A stretch of 10,802 bases of DNA. Source: DASTHG01 sp041498155 (lineage in GTDB: Bacteria; Gemmatimonadota; Gemmatimonadetes; Gemmatimonadales; GWC2-71-9). Below the pieces are notes generated by a model that saw only the letters and a program-made list of their open reading frames with translations, was not told the DNA's origin and did not search any database. Of this stretch, positions 1-7,922 are shown one piece after another (position 1 is the first letter of the stretch; the number at the start of each line of letters is the position of its first letter). The stretch covers positions 1 to 10,802 of the forward strand of contig JBGQHV010000116.1 in NCBI GenBank assembly GCA_041498155.1, in the 5' to 3' direction. Both the position numbers and the translations under genes were made by a program.

Positions 1-1494
1 AAGGACGCCGTGTTCGCTCCGCCCGAGCTGTTCTTCGAGGCGCGGCAGACCAATCCCGGCGCCTCGGTGCTCTCCAACGCGGACGGTCGGTTCGCGAACT
101 GGAACCTCAACGCGATCCACACCTTCACGTCGGGCACCGGTTCGTGGACGGCGACGACGTCGGCCGGACTGCAGTGGGAAGACCGGGCGATCTCGCGCTC
201 GCGCATCATCGCGCGCGGCCTGCTCGCCGGACAGCAGAACGTCAACCAGGGCTCCGTGATCACGCCGTTCGAGGAAAACATCCACGAGCGCACGGCGGCG
301 TTTTACGGCCAGGAGGAATGGCTCGGCATGGACCAGCGGCTGCTGCTCTCGGCGAGCGTGCGAGCGGAGCGGACCAGCGCCAACGGCGACGCCAACAAGT
401 ACTATCTGTTCCCGTCGTTCCGCGCCTCCTATCGACTCCCCGAGCTGCTCGGGACGGGGAGCGACGTGAAGCTGCGCGCGGCCTTCGGGGAAACGGGCAA
501 CCAGCCGCTGTTCGGACAGAAATTCACCACGCTGCAGGGCGGCCAGGTCATCGGCGGCAACATCGGCACGACCGCGAACGCCACCTCCGGGGACCCCGCG
601 ATCAAGCCGGAGCTCACCCGGGAGATCGAAGCCGGCGTGGATGCCACCCTGTGGGATGGCCGCGCCAACGTGGAGCTGACGCTGTTCCAGCGGAAGACGA
701 GCGATCTGCTCGTCCCCGTCACCCCTGCGCCGTCCAGCGGATTCTCGCTCGCGTTCGTGAACGGCGGCAGGATCCAGAACGAAGGCCTGGAGGTTGGGTT
801 CGGCATCCGGCCGGTGCGGACACCCGCGTTCGACTGGCTGCTCCGTACGAACTTCACCAGCATCAAGAACCGCGTGCTCGAGCTGGACCTGCCGGGCGGC
901 GCCCAGGGCTTCCGCCCGGCCAACGCGGGCTACGGCCTGGCGTACGGTGAGTTCTTCGTGCAGGTCGGCCGGCCGATCACCCAGATCATCGGCACCGACA
1001 ACCTGGGCAACCTGATTTCTCTGGGGCAGGTCAACCCCAAGTTCCGGTGGTCCCTCTCGAACGAGTTCACGTTCCACCGGGCGTCGCTGTCGTTCATGTG
1101 GGAGTGGCAGGACGGCGGTGTGGCCCAGAATCAGACGCTGTCGCTGTACGACTGCAACAACCTCGCCCCCGACGGCGCCACGGCCGCGGGGCAGGCGCGC
1201 AACGATGCGTGCATCAACACCGGCGACGCGCGGCCGTTCGTGCAGTCCACCTCGTTCCTCAAGCTGCGCAACGCGGTCTTCTCCCTCGACCTGCCCGAGC
1301 GGCTTGCGTCGATGTTCGGGGCGAAGTCGGCGGCGCTCAGCGTGGAGGGCGTGAATCTGATCACGATCACCGACTACTTCGGCTACGATCCCGAGGTCTC
1401 GAACTACGGCGCGCAGTCGATCACGCGCAACATCGACCTCGGTCCGTATCCGCCATCACGCCAGTTCTTCATCTCCATCCGGGCGGGGTTCTGA
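1..1494 (+). CDS. SusC/RagA-family TonB-dependent outer-membrane receptor, C-terminal part (5' truncated)
   Basis: The frame is open from the first base, so this is the last 497 residues of a protein that starts outside the window; the GTG at base 10 is not its real start. What remains is beta-barrel. It shows the alternating Gly/aromatic pattern of barrel strands, the SusC-like segment VNPKFRWSLSNEFTF (around base 1030), the late FLKLRNAVFSLDLP segment (around base 1256), and a tail YPPSRQFFISIRAGF with the terminal Phe that outer-membrane proteins present to the BAM machinery. SusC proteins are usually around 1000 residues, so the signal peptide, plug and first strands are missing here. A SusD-like gene begins two bases after the stop, which fits a SusCD import complex in which the barrel moves ligand to the periplasm using TonB energy. 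The ligand cannot be read from the sequence. Family assignment is firm; substrate is unknown. Confidence 0.93.
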   Translation, partial: KDAVFAPPELFFEARQTNPGASVLSNADGRFANWNLNAIHTFTSGTGSWTATTSAGLQWEDRAISRSRIIARGLLAGQQNVNQGSVITPFEENIHERTAAFYGQEEWLGMDQRLLLSASVRAERTSANGDANKYYLFPSFRASYRLPELLGTGSDVKLRAAFGETGNQPLFGQKFTTLQGGQVIGGNIGTTANATSGDPAIKPELTREIEAGVDATLWDGRANVELTLFQRKTSDLLVPVTPAPSSGFSLAFVNGGRIQNEGLEVGFGIRPVRTPAFDWLLRTNFTSIKNRVLELDLPGGAQGFRPANAGYGLAYGEFFVQVGRPITQIIGTDNLGNLISLGQVNPKFRWSLSNEFTFHRASLSFMWEWQDGGVAQNQTLSLYDCNNLAPDGATAAGQARNDACINTGDARPFVQSTSFLKLRNAVFSLDLPERLASMFGAKSAALSVEGVNLITITDYFGYDPEVSNYGAQSITRNIDLGPYPPSRQFFISIRAGF

Positions 1495-1496
1495 CC

Positions 1497-2954
1497 ATGC
1501 GCACGAGACACTTCGCGATCGCGGCGGCCCTGCTGGTGCTCGGGGGCTGCAATTTTGACATCCTGAATACCAATCAACCGACGCAGGACGATCTGGTGAA
1601 CAACCCCAACCGCATCAAGCTGTCGGCCGCGGCCACGGGTCTGTTCGCCAGCGCCCGCGGCGGCATCCAGGCCCTCATCTGGCGGCTCGGGTCGATGGGC
1701 CGGGAGGGCATCAACCTCTCCGGCAACAACCAGCCGGACTTCCAGGAGCCGTACTTCGGACCGGTCACAGCGGGCGGCAGCTTCGGTGGCACGCTCTACA
1801 TCGATCGGTACGCCCACATCCGCAGCGCGAACATCTATCTCGCCGCGGTGGACAAAGCGCCGGACCTCTCGGCGGCGGAAAAGTCCGCGTCGAAGGGGAT
1901 GGCCAAGACGTTCAAGGCCCTCGCCTTCGCCTACGTCATCGAGACGCGGGCACAGCTGGGCGCGGCGGTGAGCGTGGATCAGCCGGTCAATTCCACGCCG
2001 GCGCCCTGGGTGAGCGAGGACAGTGTCTGGGGCTACATCATCGGGTTGCTCGACGACGCCCAGACCGATCTGACGGCCGCCGGCAGCGCCGATTTTCCGT
2101 TCCCGGTGCCGGCGGGGCTCAATGCGTTCAACACCCCGGCCACCTTCATCCAGCTGAACCGCGCGCTGGCCGCCAAGGCCAACGTGCTGCGGGCGACCGC
2201 CCTGAACGGATGCGGCGGCACACCAGCCGCCTGCTACGCGGCCGCGCTGACGGCGCTCGGCGCGTCCTTCCTCGATCCGACGCCCGCGAATTTCCAGCAG
2301 GGGGCCTATTTCGATTTCTCGAACGGTCCCGGTGACGCCACCAACGGCTTGTCCGAGCCGCTGAACGGGCTGTCGTTCTATGCCCTGCAGGACAACCTCA
2401 ACGACGCACAGCTGCAGACGGGCGGCACGCTCAAGGACCAGCGCGTGCTGGCTAAGATCGCCCCCGCGACGGACGTCAACAACGGACTGCTGGGTAGCAT
2501 CCCGATCCCGGGCGAGCTGAAGTTCACCGTGTTCTTCACGGGCGGGCAGGCGGACGAGAATCACGGGATTCCGATCATCAAGGACGAGGAGCTGATTCTG
2601 CTGCGCGCCGAAGCGAGCTGGTTCGGGGGCAGTAAGACCCAGGCGCTCAGCGACCTCGACCTCGTGCGGCAGAATTCGGGCGGGTTGCCCGCGACGACGC
2701 TCACCACCGGCAGCGCCGACTCGGCGTTCGTGACGGAGCTGCTGTACAATCGTCGCCTTTCGCTCCTGTGGGAGCAGGGCGCTCGCTGGATCGACGCCCG
2801 GCGTTTCGGTCGGCTCAGCGACATTCCGGTGGATGTGCCCGCGGGGAACGTGGCGCCGTACATGCCGGTGCCCCTCACGGAGTGCCAGGCCAGGAACATC
2901 GCCACGAAACCGGTGACGAACGACGTCGTGACCTGTACGCCGTTGACGCCGTAA
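1497..2954 (+). CDS. RagB/SusD-family outer-membrane lipoprotein
   Basis: This 485-residue protein is the surface lipoprotein partner of the upstream SusC-like receptor; in this family it lids the barrel and captures ligand. The start is the ATG two bases after the receptor stop (TGAccATG), consistent with reinitiation or coupled translation; the frame is open further upstream, but only inside the receptor gene. The N-terminus is a lipoprotein signal: MRTR, a hydrophobic stretch, then LGGC with lipidated Cys18. It is followed by the family's usual LNTNQPTQDDL opening. A helical TPR-like region lies near residues 220-260 (LNRALAAKANVLRATALNG). Near residues 418-441 is the diagnostic C-terminal block NRRLSLLWEQGARWIDARRF, matching the family's R-R-x-L-x-x-E-G-x-R-W-x-D-x-R-R pattern. 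Cysteine pairs C239/C246 and C463/C480 could form disulfides (inference). Length is normal for the family. Transcription probably ends at the hairpin just downstream. Confidence 0.94.
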   Translation: MRTRHFAIAAALLVLGGCNFDILNTNQPTQDDLVNNPNRIKLSAAATGLFASARGGIQALIWRLGSMGREGINLSGNNQPDFQEPYFGPVTAGGSFGGTLYIDRYAHIRSANIYLAAVDKAPDLSAAEKSASKGMAKTFKALAFAYVIETRAQLGAAVSVDQPVNSTPAPWVSEDSVWGYIIGLLDDAQTDLTAAGSADFPFPVPAGLNAFNTPATFIQLNRALAAKANVLRATALNGCGGTPAACYAAALTALGASFLDPTPANFQQGAYFDFSNGPGDATNGLSEPLNGLSFYALQDNLNDAQLQTGGTLKDQRVLAKIAPATDVNNGLLGSIPIPGELKFTVFFTGGQADENHGIPIIKDEELILLRAEASWFGGSKTQALSDLDLVRQNSGGLPATTLTTGSADSAFVTELLYNRRLSLLWEQGARWIDARRFGRLSDIPVDVPAGNVAPYMPVPLTECQARNIATKPVTNDVVTCTPLTP

Positions 2955-2973
2955 CACGGAGGTGGGTAGCGGG

Positions 2974-3005
2974 AGAGGACGGTAGGGGGGACCCTACCGT
3001 CCTCT
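2974..3005. terminator. Perfect 14-bp hairpin between convergent genes, probable bidirectional terminator
   Basis: The left arm AGAGGACGGTAGGG (2974-2987) and right arm CCCTACCGTCCTCT (2992-3005) are exact reverse complements, closed by a four-base GGGA loop that fits the GNRA class. It lies 19 bases after the SusD stop and 6 bases beyond the stop of the minus-strand receptor, so it can serve both transcripts. On the plus strand it is followed by the mildly T-rich GTCGTCTTA; on the minus strand there is no T-tract. A terminator is therefore the best reading, and transcript-end protection is possible. Confidence 0.75.
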
Positions 3006-3011
3006 GTCGTC

Positions 3012-5717
3012 TTAGAACTCCAATTCCATTCCGATGCGAATCGTCCGGCCCGGCTCGTTGAACCGCCAGGCGCCGAAAAACGACTCGTAGTACGCATTCA
3101 GCGTGGACGTCTGCTCGGCCAGGTCGTACACCCCGTCACCGTTGCCGAATCGCTGCTCGACCCGGCGCAGCGCCACGCAGCTGACCGGCCCGCCGAACGT
3201 TCCCCAGGTGGCGCAGTCGGGACGGAGATCGACGGCGTCGTTCGCGAGGAGCCTGCCATTGGTCAGCGCTTCGTCGTGCAGGGTCGCGAGCTCCGGGCTC
3301 AGCACGGTCGCCTGATAGAGGGAGTTGGTCTGCCCACCGGTCTCGGTGAAGACGCTCAGAATGCTGCGCAGATTCAGCAGATTGCGGACATCGGCGTAGG
3401 CGACACCGCGAACCCCGCCTGCGCGTAGCTCCTTGGCGAGCCGCAGATCCAGGCTCTTGCTCCAGGGCAAGTGGCCCAGCGGCGCCTGCTGGGACCCGAA
3501 GGGGACGAACCCGGACGTCGTTCCACCGAATCCCGAGTTGGCCACCATCAGGTAGGACAGGCCTCTTGCGGCCCGCGCCAGGATCGTTGCCGACACGCCG
3601 CGTAGGGCCGATCCGAGCGCCGGTGCTTCGAGGATGGCCATGGCGGTGACGGACTGAAAACCCGTCCCCCCGGAGCGGGCATATGCGTATCCCGTACGGA
3701 CCGTCGTCGCGCCGGACGGATGCCACCCCACGGTCGCTTCGATGCCCCAAAGACTCGAGCTGTCCACCGGGGTGACCACCACCACCCCCAGGGTGTCGCC
3801 GGGGGTACGAGGATCTTCGAACGGCTTGATGCGCGTGCCGTATTGGCCCCGATGCTCGAAATACCCGCGCGCGTCGATGGTGAGCGATGCGGCCGGGGAA
3901 TGACGCACACCGAGCTCCGCGACCGACGCCTTCAGCACCCCGACGTCGCTGCCGTGGGGATCGAACGCGCCGGTGAAGGCCAGATCGGCGTTGGAGCGCG
4001 TGAACACCTCGCCGGCCCTGGGGAGCTGGGCGATCCGTCCGAGGTTCGCCCAGAGCGCGGTGTGCGGCGAAACCGCGAAGATCGCGTGCAGCCGGGGAGA
4101 AACCGCGGTATGGCTCCGCAACGGAGCGTACACGCGTGCGACCGAATTCGCGTACGCGGTGTCATCGGTGAAGGTGTTCAGGCTCCACGCCGGATTGGTG
4201 AAGATTCGCCCCGGCGTCCGAGGGATCTCCCCACCGGGTGTGATCCGATCGAGCCGGGCGCCGAGATCGAGGCTCAACCGTCCCAGCGCGATGCGATCTG
4301 CCGCGAACGCGCCGAGGTACCGAGGATGGGCGATCCACGCATCGAGGCCGGTCACGCTCACCAGGTCGGCCTGGTAGTACGTTTGCGACGCCCGGCCGTA
4401 GTCCATCCCGAGCCGAACCTGGTGGCTCGCTCCCACGTTCCGGTCTGCCCACACTCGCACATCCAGTCGTCGTTCCGAGAGTGCCGAGAGCGTGCCGTCG
4501 CTCCCGGACGTGGGCCACCCGGTCGCCACGCCGAACGGATTCAGGCGGTACGGCTGGGCATTCTGCAGATCGCTCCGCCCCAGGAACGGCGTGCGCAGGC
4601 CGGCGGCGGAGCGGATGTTGCGCACGATGCGATCGGTGAGGGGCAGGGGGATGCTGTCGCTACCGAGAAACTGCAGCGCCGACATCTCGATACCGAGGCC
4701 CGGGTCGCGCGACGCCGCTTCGGAGCCGGGCGTGAGCAGGCCCGACAGCTGACGGTCCAGCCCGAGGGAGAGGGTCGCGTGCAGCGCCAGCGGCCCGGCG
4801 ACGCCCAACGGCTGAGACCAGTTCAGCACCGCGAGGCGGGACCAGGCGCGGGTGCCGGCGTAGAGCGCCGGGTCTCCGACGGCCATTGCCGGGAAGAACC
4901 GTTGCTGGAGGTCGCCCAGCAGGCCGGTCAGGGCGAGGCTCGCCCCGGCGCCGTAGCGAAAGACGACCTTGGTCTGCGCTCGGCGCTGGGTGAGCCAGTC
5001 GAGTGGGCGCCGCAGGCCGGTCGATCGCACGAACGTCGGGATCGTCACCGTATCGACCGTGGTGTCGGGGCCGCCGAGGGCAAACGTGGGTTGATCCGCG
5101 GCGCCCAGACCGCGGTAGGCCGACCGCTGCCCCATGACCTCGCCGCTCGCGAACCACGAAAAGCGCGTCCCCAACGGTCCGCCGGCCGACCCGGCGAAAC
5201 GGTTGTACCCGACGCTCGAGCCGGCGCCGAACGGCGCGTCGGTATGCGCCAGGACGTGCCCGTCCAGCGTCCGCCCGCCGCTGCGCGTGACGTAGGAGAT
5301 GACTCCGCCGCGTCCGTCGTCCACGTCCATGAAAGGAAGGCCCGTCGTCACCGCGATCGACTCGAGCGCATCCATTGCGAGACCGACTCCCTGGCCACCG
5401 GTGATCAGGAGTCGCGCCGGCGCGCCGTCGATATAGATGCTCGCCCCACCGGCGGAGCCGAGCCGGAGGGAGAGGTTCGATCCGCTGCCGATGCCCATCG
5501 CGTTGCCTCGTTGGGCGATGCCCGGCACCAGGGTGAGGGCGTCGCGCGGGTCGTCCGTTGGGAGCCGCCGCAGCAACCTGCGCGGCAGGGTGGTGCGGCT
5601 GGCGGCGACGGCGAGGGTATCGTTCCGGGTGGAGTCGTGAGGCGGGAGTGTCCCTCCGCCTGGTGATTGCAGTACGATGAGAGCGGACGCGAGAATCGAT
5701 ACGCTGGGCACGAACAC
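3012..5717 (-). CDS. TonB-dependent outer-membrane receptor with plug and barrel only
   Basis: This 901-residue protein is predicted to be a TonB-driven outer-membrane importer. The start is a GTG, with a second GTG two codons later; no ATG lies upstream in frame before a stop. The first 17 residues (MFVPSVSILASALIVLQ) are hydrophobic and can act as a signal peptide, but lack the usual basic n-region. DTLAVAA (33-39) resembles a TonB box. The plug follows: DPRDALTLVPGI (56-67), LSLRLGSAGGASIYIDGAP (82-100), and GRGGVISYVTRSGG (135-148), the plug-to-barrel hallmark. The remainder is barrel, ending IRIGMELEF with the terminal Phe. Many relatives carry a carboxypeptidase-regulatory-like domain before the plug; only about 15 residues separate the signal from the TonB box here. 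Near the end are Cys835/Cys847 and an acidic loop GNGDGVYDLAE (858-868). It is divergent from the DUF4112 gene and convergent with the SusD gene. The substrate cannot be predicted. Confidence 0.9.
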   Translation of the reverse strand: MFVPSVSILASALIVLQSPGGGTLPPHDSTRNDTLAVAASRTTLPRRLLRRLPTDDPRDALTLVPGIAQRGNAMGIGSGSNLSLRLGSAGGASIYIDGAPARLLITGGQGVGLAMDALESIAVTTGLPFMDVDDGRGGVISYVTRSGGRTLDGHVLAHTDAPFGAGSSVGYNRFAGSAGGPLGTRFSWFASGEVMGQRSAYRGLGAADQPTFALGGPDTTVDTVTIPTFVRSTGLRRPLDWLTQRRAQTKVVFRYGAGASLALTGLLGDLQQRFFPAMAVGDPALYAGTRAWSRLAVLNWSQPLGVAGPLALHATLSLGLDRQLSGLLTPGSEAASRDPGLGIEMSALQFLGSDSIPLPLTDRIVRNIRSAAGLRTPFLGRSDLQNAQPYRLNPFGVATGWPTSGSDGTLSALSERRLDVRVWADRNVGASHQVRLGMDYGRASQTYYQADLVSVTGLDAWIAHPRYLGAFAADRIALGRLSLDLGARLDRITPGGEIPRTPGRIFTNPAWSLNTFTDDTAYANSVARVYAPLRSHTAVSPRLHAIFAVSPHTALWANLGRIAQLPRAGEVFTRSNADLAFTGAFDPHGSDVGVLKASVAELGVRHSPAASLTIDARGYFEHRGQYGTRIKPFEDPRTPGDTLGVVVVTPVDSSSLWGIEATVGWHPSGATTVRTGYAYARSGGTGFQSVTAMAILEAPALGSALRGVSATILARAARGLSYLMVANSGFGGTTSGFVPFGSQQAPLGHLPWSKSLDLRLAKELRAGGVRGVAYADVRNLLNLRSILSVFTETGGQTNSLYQATVLSPELATLHDEALTNGRLLANDAVDLRPDCATWGTFGGPVSCVALRRVEQRFGNGDGVYDLAEQTSTLNAYYESFFGAWRFNEPGRTIRIGMELEF

Positions 5718-5830
5718 CCTCGGCGATGGTGGCGATACACATGCTACTCGCCGGGCCAGACCGCGTGTAGTGGTGGGTGCGCACCGGAGTCGTCTCCGCG
5801 CCGACGAAGATGTCCCGAACCGGAGCCTTC
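5718..5830. promoter_or_regulatory. Divergent intergenic region, presumed to hold both promoters
   Basis: These 113 bases separate the starts of two divergent genes, so promoters for both are expected here (inference). I see no convincing -35/-10 pair. Visible structure is a perfect 10-bp palindrome GGTGCGCACC (5776-5785), a short hairpin CGGAG-tcgt-CTCCG (5785-5798), and a direct repeat GGCGAT-ggt-GGCGAT (5722-5736). GGAG at 5822-5825 is the likely ribosome-binding site for the ATG at 5831. None of these matches an operator that I recognise. Confidence 0.4.
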
Positions 5831-6292
5831 ATGCTTGCACTCGAGGGACGCGTCGAACGTCTACGGAGACTGGCACGCTGGTGGGACGCCGCGCTCAAGA
5901 TTCCCGGCACACCGTTCGCTGTCGGTCTCGACCCGTTACTCGGCCTCGTCCCCGGGGTGGGCGATGCGCTCGGCGCCGGCGTCTCCCTGTGGATCGTGCT
6001 CCAGGCCGCCCGTCTCGGGGCGTCGGCGAGCACGCTCCTGCACATGCTCGCCAACATCGCCATCGATGCGCTCATCGGCGCGGTGCCCGTCGCCGGCGAC
6101 GTGTTCGATTTCGCCTGGAAGGCGAATCTCAAAAATGTCGAGCTGCTGGAGCGGCATGCTGCCGACCCGGCGGGTGCACGCCGGGCCAGCGCGCTGTGGC
6201 TCACGGCGATCGGCGTGACGCTCGTGGCGCTGCTGGCCGGCGTCGTCGCGCTCGGCGTGGTAGCGCTGCGGGCACTGCTGCGTATCGTGTAA
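5831..6292 (+). CDS. DUF4112 family membrane protein
   Basis: This small protein of 153 residues belongs to the DUF4112 family, whose function is not known to me. The match rests on GLDPLLGLVPGVGD (32-45), MLANIAIDALIGAVPVAGD (72-90) and the following FDFAWKANLKNVELLE. The N-terminus is basic and amphipathic (RVERLRRLARWWDAALKIPGTPF). Hydrophobic stretches lie at about 46-60, and a clear transmembrane helix spans about 121-148. The motif D-x-L-[LI]-G-x-V-P-x-x-G-D occurs twice, 45 residues apart, suggesting an internal duplication or paired membrane loops. I chose the ATG at 5831 because GGAG sits five bases upstream; an ATG at 5810 and a GTG at 5777 are in frame but have no clear ribosome-binding site. 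The serine hydrolase gene starts 31 bases downstream, so cotranscription is likely. Confidence 0.85.
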   Translation: MLALEGRVERLRRLARWWDAALKIPGTPFAVGLDPLLGLVPGVGDALGAGVSLWIVLQAARLGASASTLLHMLANIAIDALIGAVPVAGDVFDFAWKANLKNVELLERHAADPAGARRASALWLTAIGVTLVALLAGVVALGVVALRALLRIV

Positions 6293-6323
6293 CGCCTCCA
6301 CACACCCCTTCGAGGTCAGGCCG

Positions 6324-7892
6324 ATGAAGACGACGATCCGCTGGGCACTCGCCACGCTCGCCGCCTGGGCTGCCACGCCGGCCGCGGCGCAGGTCGGACT
6401 TCCCAGGGACCTCGATGCGGAAGTGACCCGGGCGCTCCAACTCTTCCAGGTCCCCGGAATGGCGATCGCCGTCGTGAAGGATGGGAAGGTGCTGCTGGCC
6501 CGCGGCTACGGCGTGCGCCGGCTGGGCGATCCGGCGCCCGTGGACGCCAACACCTACTTCCAGATCGCGTCCAACACCAAGGCGTTCACGACCACGCTCC
6601 TGGCCCAGCTCGTCGACTCCGGGAGGCTGGCCTGGAACGACCCCGTCACCCAATACCTGCCGTGGTTCCAACTGTCCGATCCGTGGGTGACGCGGGAGTT
6701 CACGATCCGCGATCTCGTGACGCACCGTTCCGGGCTCGGCCTCGGGGCGGGGGACCTGCTCTGGTTTCACTCGAACTACGGCGCCGAGGAGGTGGTGCGC
6801 CGGCTGCGGGCGGCAAAGCCGGTGACCAGCTTCCGCTCCGGCTACGCGTACGACAACGTGCTGTACATCGCGGCCGGACTGGTGATCGAGGCGGTGACGG
6901 GGAAGTCCTGGAGCGACGTCGTGAAGGACCGGATCTTCACGCCGCTGGGGATGTCGGCGACGGGGACGGACATTGCCCTCATGAGCTCGGCCGACGCCGC
7001 GTCGGCGCACAGCCTCACGGCCGGCCGCCTGGGAATCATACCGCTCGACTCGATCGAGAACACTCTGCCCGCGGGCGGCATCATCGCGAACGTGAGCGAT
7101 CTCGCGAAATGGATGATCGTGCGGCTCGACTCCGGTCGGCTCGCCACCGGCGGGCGTCTGTTCAGTGCGCGGCAAGCGGCGGAGATGTGGGCGCCCCAGA
7201 CGATTCTGCCGATCGGGAATCCGCCGCCCCCACTCGCCGGGCTGCGCCCAAATTTCGCCGCGTACGGGCTCGGCTGGGTGTTGCGCGACTACCGCGGGCA
7301 CAAGATCGTCTCGCACGACGGCGGCCTGGCGGGAATGACGTCGCGCACTATCCTCGTCCCCGACCTGAAGCTTGGCATCGTAATGCTGACCAACGCCGAG
7401 CAGGAGGTGTACGCGCCACTCGGGTCCGAGCTGCTCGATCACTTCTTCGGCGCGCCGCGCACCGACTGGATCACCCGCTACCACGACGCGGTCGCGCAGG
7501 CCCAGGGGATGGCGGATTCGGTACAACGGGCCGAGGCGGCCCAACGGGACAGCACCGCCGGACCGTCGTTACCGCTCGCCCGATACGCGGGGGCGTACCG
7601 CGACGCGCTCTACGGCGACGCGACGATCGCCTCCGAAGGCGGCCAGCTGGTGCTGCGCTTCGCGCATTCGCCCGCGTTCGTCGGCGACCTCCAGCCCTGG
7701 CAACACGACACGTTCGTGGCGCACTGGCGCACGGCGCACATCGAGGATGCGTTCGTGACGTTCGCACTCAATCCGGACGGGTCGATTGAGCACTTCAAAA
7801 TGGCGGCGGTGAGTCCGCTGGCGGATTTCAGCTTCGATTATCAGGACCTGCTGTTCGAGCCGGCACCAGGGTCTTCATCTCCGCCTCACTAG
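6324..7892 (+). CDS. Exported serine hydrolase, class C beta-lactamase/penicillin-binding fold with DUF3471-like C-terminus
   Basis: This 522-residue protein has an N-terminal signal peptide (MKTTIRWALATLAAWAATPAAAQ) with likely cleavage after Ala22, so it should act in the periplasm or outside the cell. The fold's catalytic set is visible: SxxK as Ser83-Asn-Thr-Lys86 within QIASNTKAF, the Y-x-N element as Tyr176-Asp-Asn178, and HDGG (331-334) in place of the KTG box. LVTHRSGL (131-138) is another family block. From about residue 418 (LARYAGAYRDALYGDATI) to the end is a lipocalin-like domain of the DUF3471 type. Such proteins include esterases, D-aminopeptidases and beta-lactam-binding proteins. 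HxG instead of KTG is usual for the esterase/peptidase-like members, so resistance to beta-lactams should not be assumed. The ATG at 6324 follows GAGG (6312-6315). It sits between the DUF4112 gene and a PLP enzyme at operon-like spacing. Confidence 0.92.
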   Translation: MKTTIRWALATLAAWAATPAAAQVGLPRDLDAEVTRALQLFQVPGMAIAVVKDGKVLLARGYGVRRLGDPAPVDANTYFQIASNTKAFTTTLLAQLVDSGRLAWNDPVTQYLPWFQLSDPWVTREFTIRDLVTHRSGLGLGAGDLLWFHSNYGAEEVVRRLRAAKPVTSFRSGYAYDNVLYIAAGLVIEAVTGKSWSDVVKDRIFTPLGMSATGTDIALMSSADAASAHSLTAGRLGIIPLDSIENTLPAGGIIANVSDLAKWMIVRLDSGRLATGGRLFSARQAAEMWAPQTILPIGNPPPPLAGLRPNFAAYGLGWVLRDYRGHKIVSHDGGLAGMTSRTILVPDLKLGIVMLTNAEQEVYAPLGSELLDHFFGAPRTDWITRYHDAVAQAQGMADSVQRAEAAQRDSTAGPSLPLARYAGAYRDALYGDATIASEGGQLVLRFAHSPAFVGDLQPWQHDTFVAHWRTAHIEDAFVTFALNPDGSIEHFKMAAVSPLADFSFDYQDLLFEPAPGSSSPPH

Positions 7893-7922
7893 TCCTTCAC
7901 GCCGGGCGAGCCACTCTGGGCC

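Noticed and set aside
1047..1496. Upstream extension of the SusD-like lipoprotein into the SusC gene
   Set aside because: The extension overlaps barrel-coding sequence in another frame, and the lipoprotein signal starts exactly at the ATG at 1497.
1404..2957. 517-residue open frame antisense to the SusD-like gene
   Set aside because: The plus strand has a lipobox and the diagnostic SusD C-terminal block; the antisense product is Arg/Gly-rich without domains.
3114..3146. Dockerin or full EF-hand domain in the second receptor
   Set aside because: Only one loop is present, the first ligand position is Phe, and no flanking EF-hand helices are seen; it is recorded only as a loop of interest.
3720..5666. 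648-residue open frame on the plus strand, antisense to the second receptor
   Set aside because: Its translation is rich in Arg, Gly, Ala and Pro with no domain or membrane pattern, as expected for a shadow frame in GC-rich DNA. The opposite strand has clear plug and barrel motifs.
4660..6303. 547-residue open frame on the minus strand spanning the second receptor start and the DUF4112 gene
   Set aside because: It crosses two well-supported genes in another frame or strand, has low-complexity Arg/Pro/Ser composition, and shows no recognisable motif.
6201..7544. 447-residue open frame antisense to the serine hydrolase
   Set aside because: The sense strand carries SxxK, YxN and HxG motifs in order; the antisense frame is a composition artefact.
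6324..7892. Reading the serine hydrolase as an antibiotic-resistance beta-lactamase
   Set aside because: The fold is shared by esterases and peptidases. HDGG in place of KTG and the DUF3471-like tail fit those members better, and nothing nearby suggests an AmpR-type regulator.
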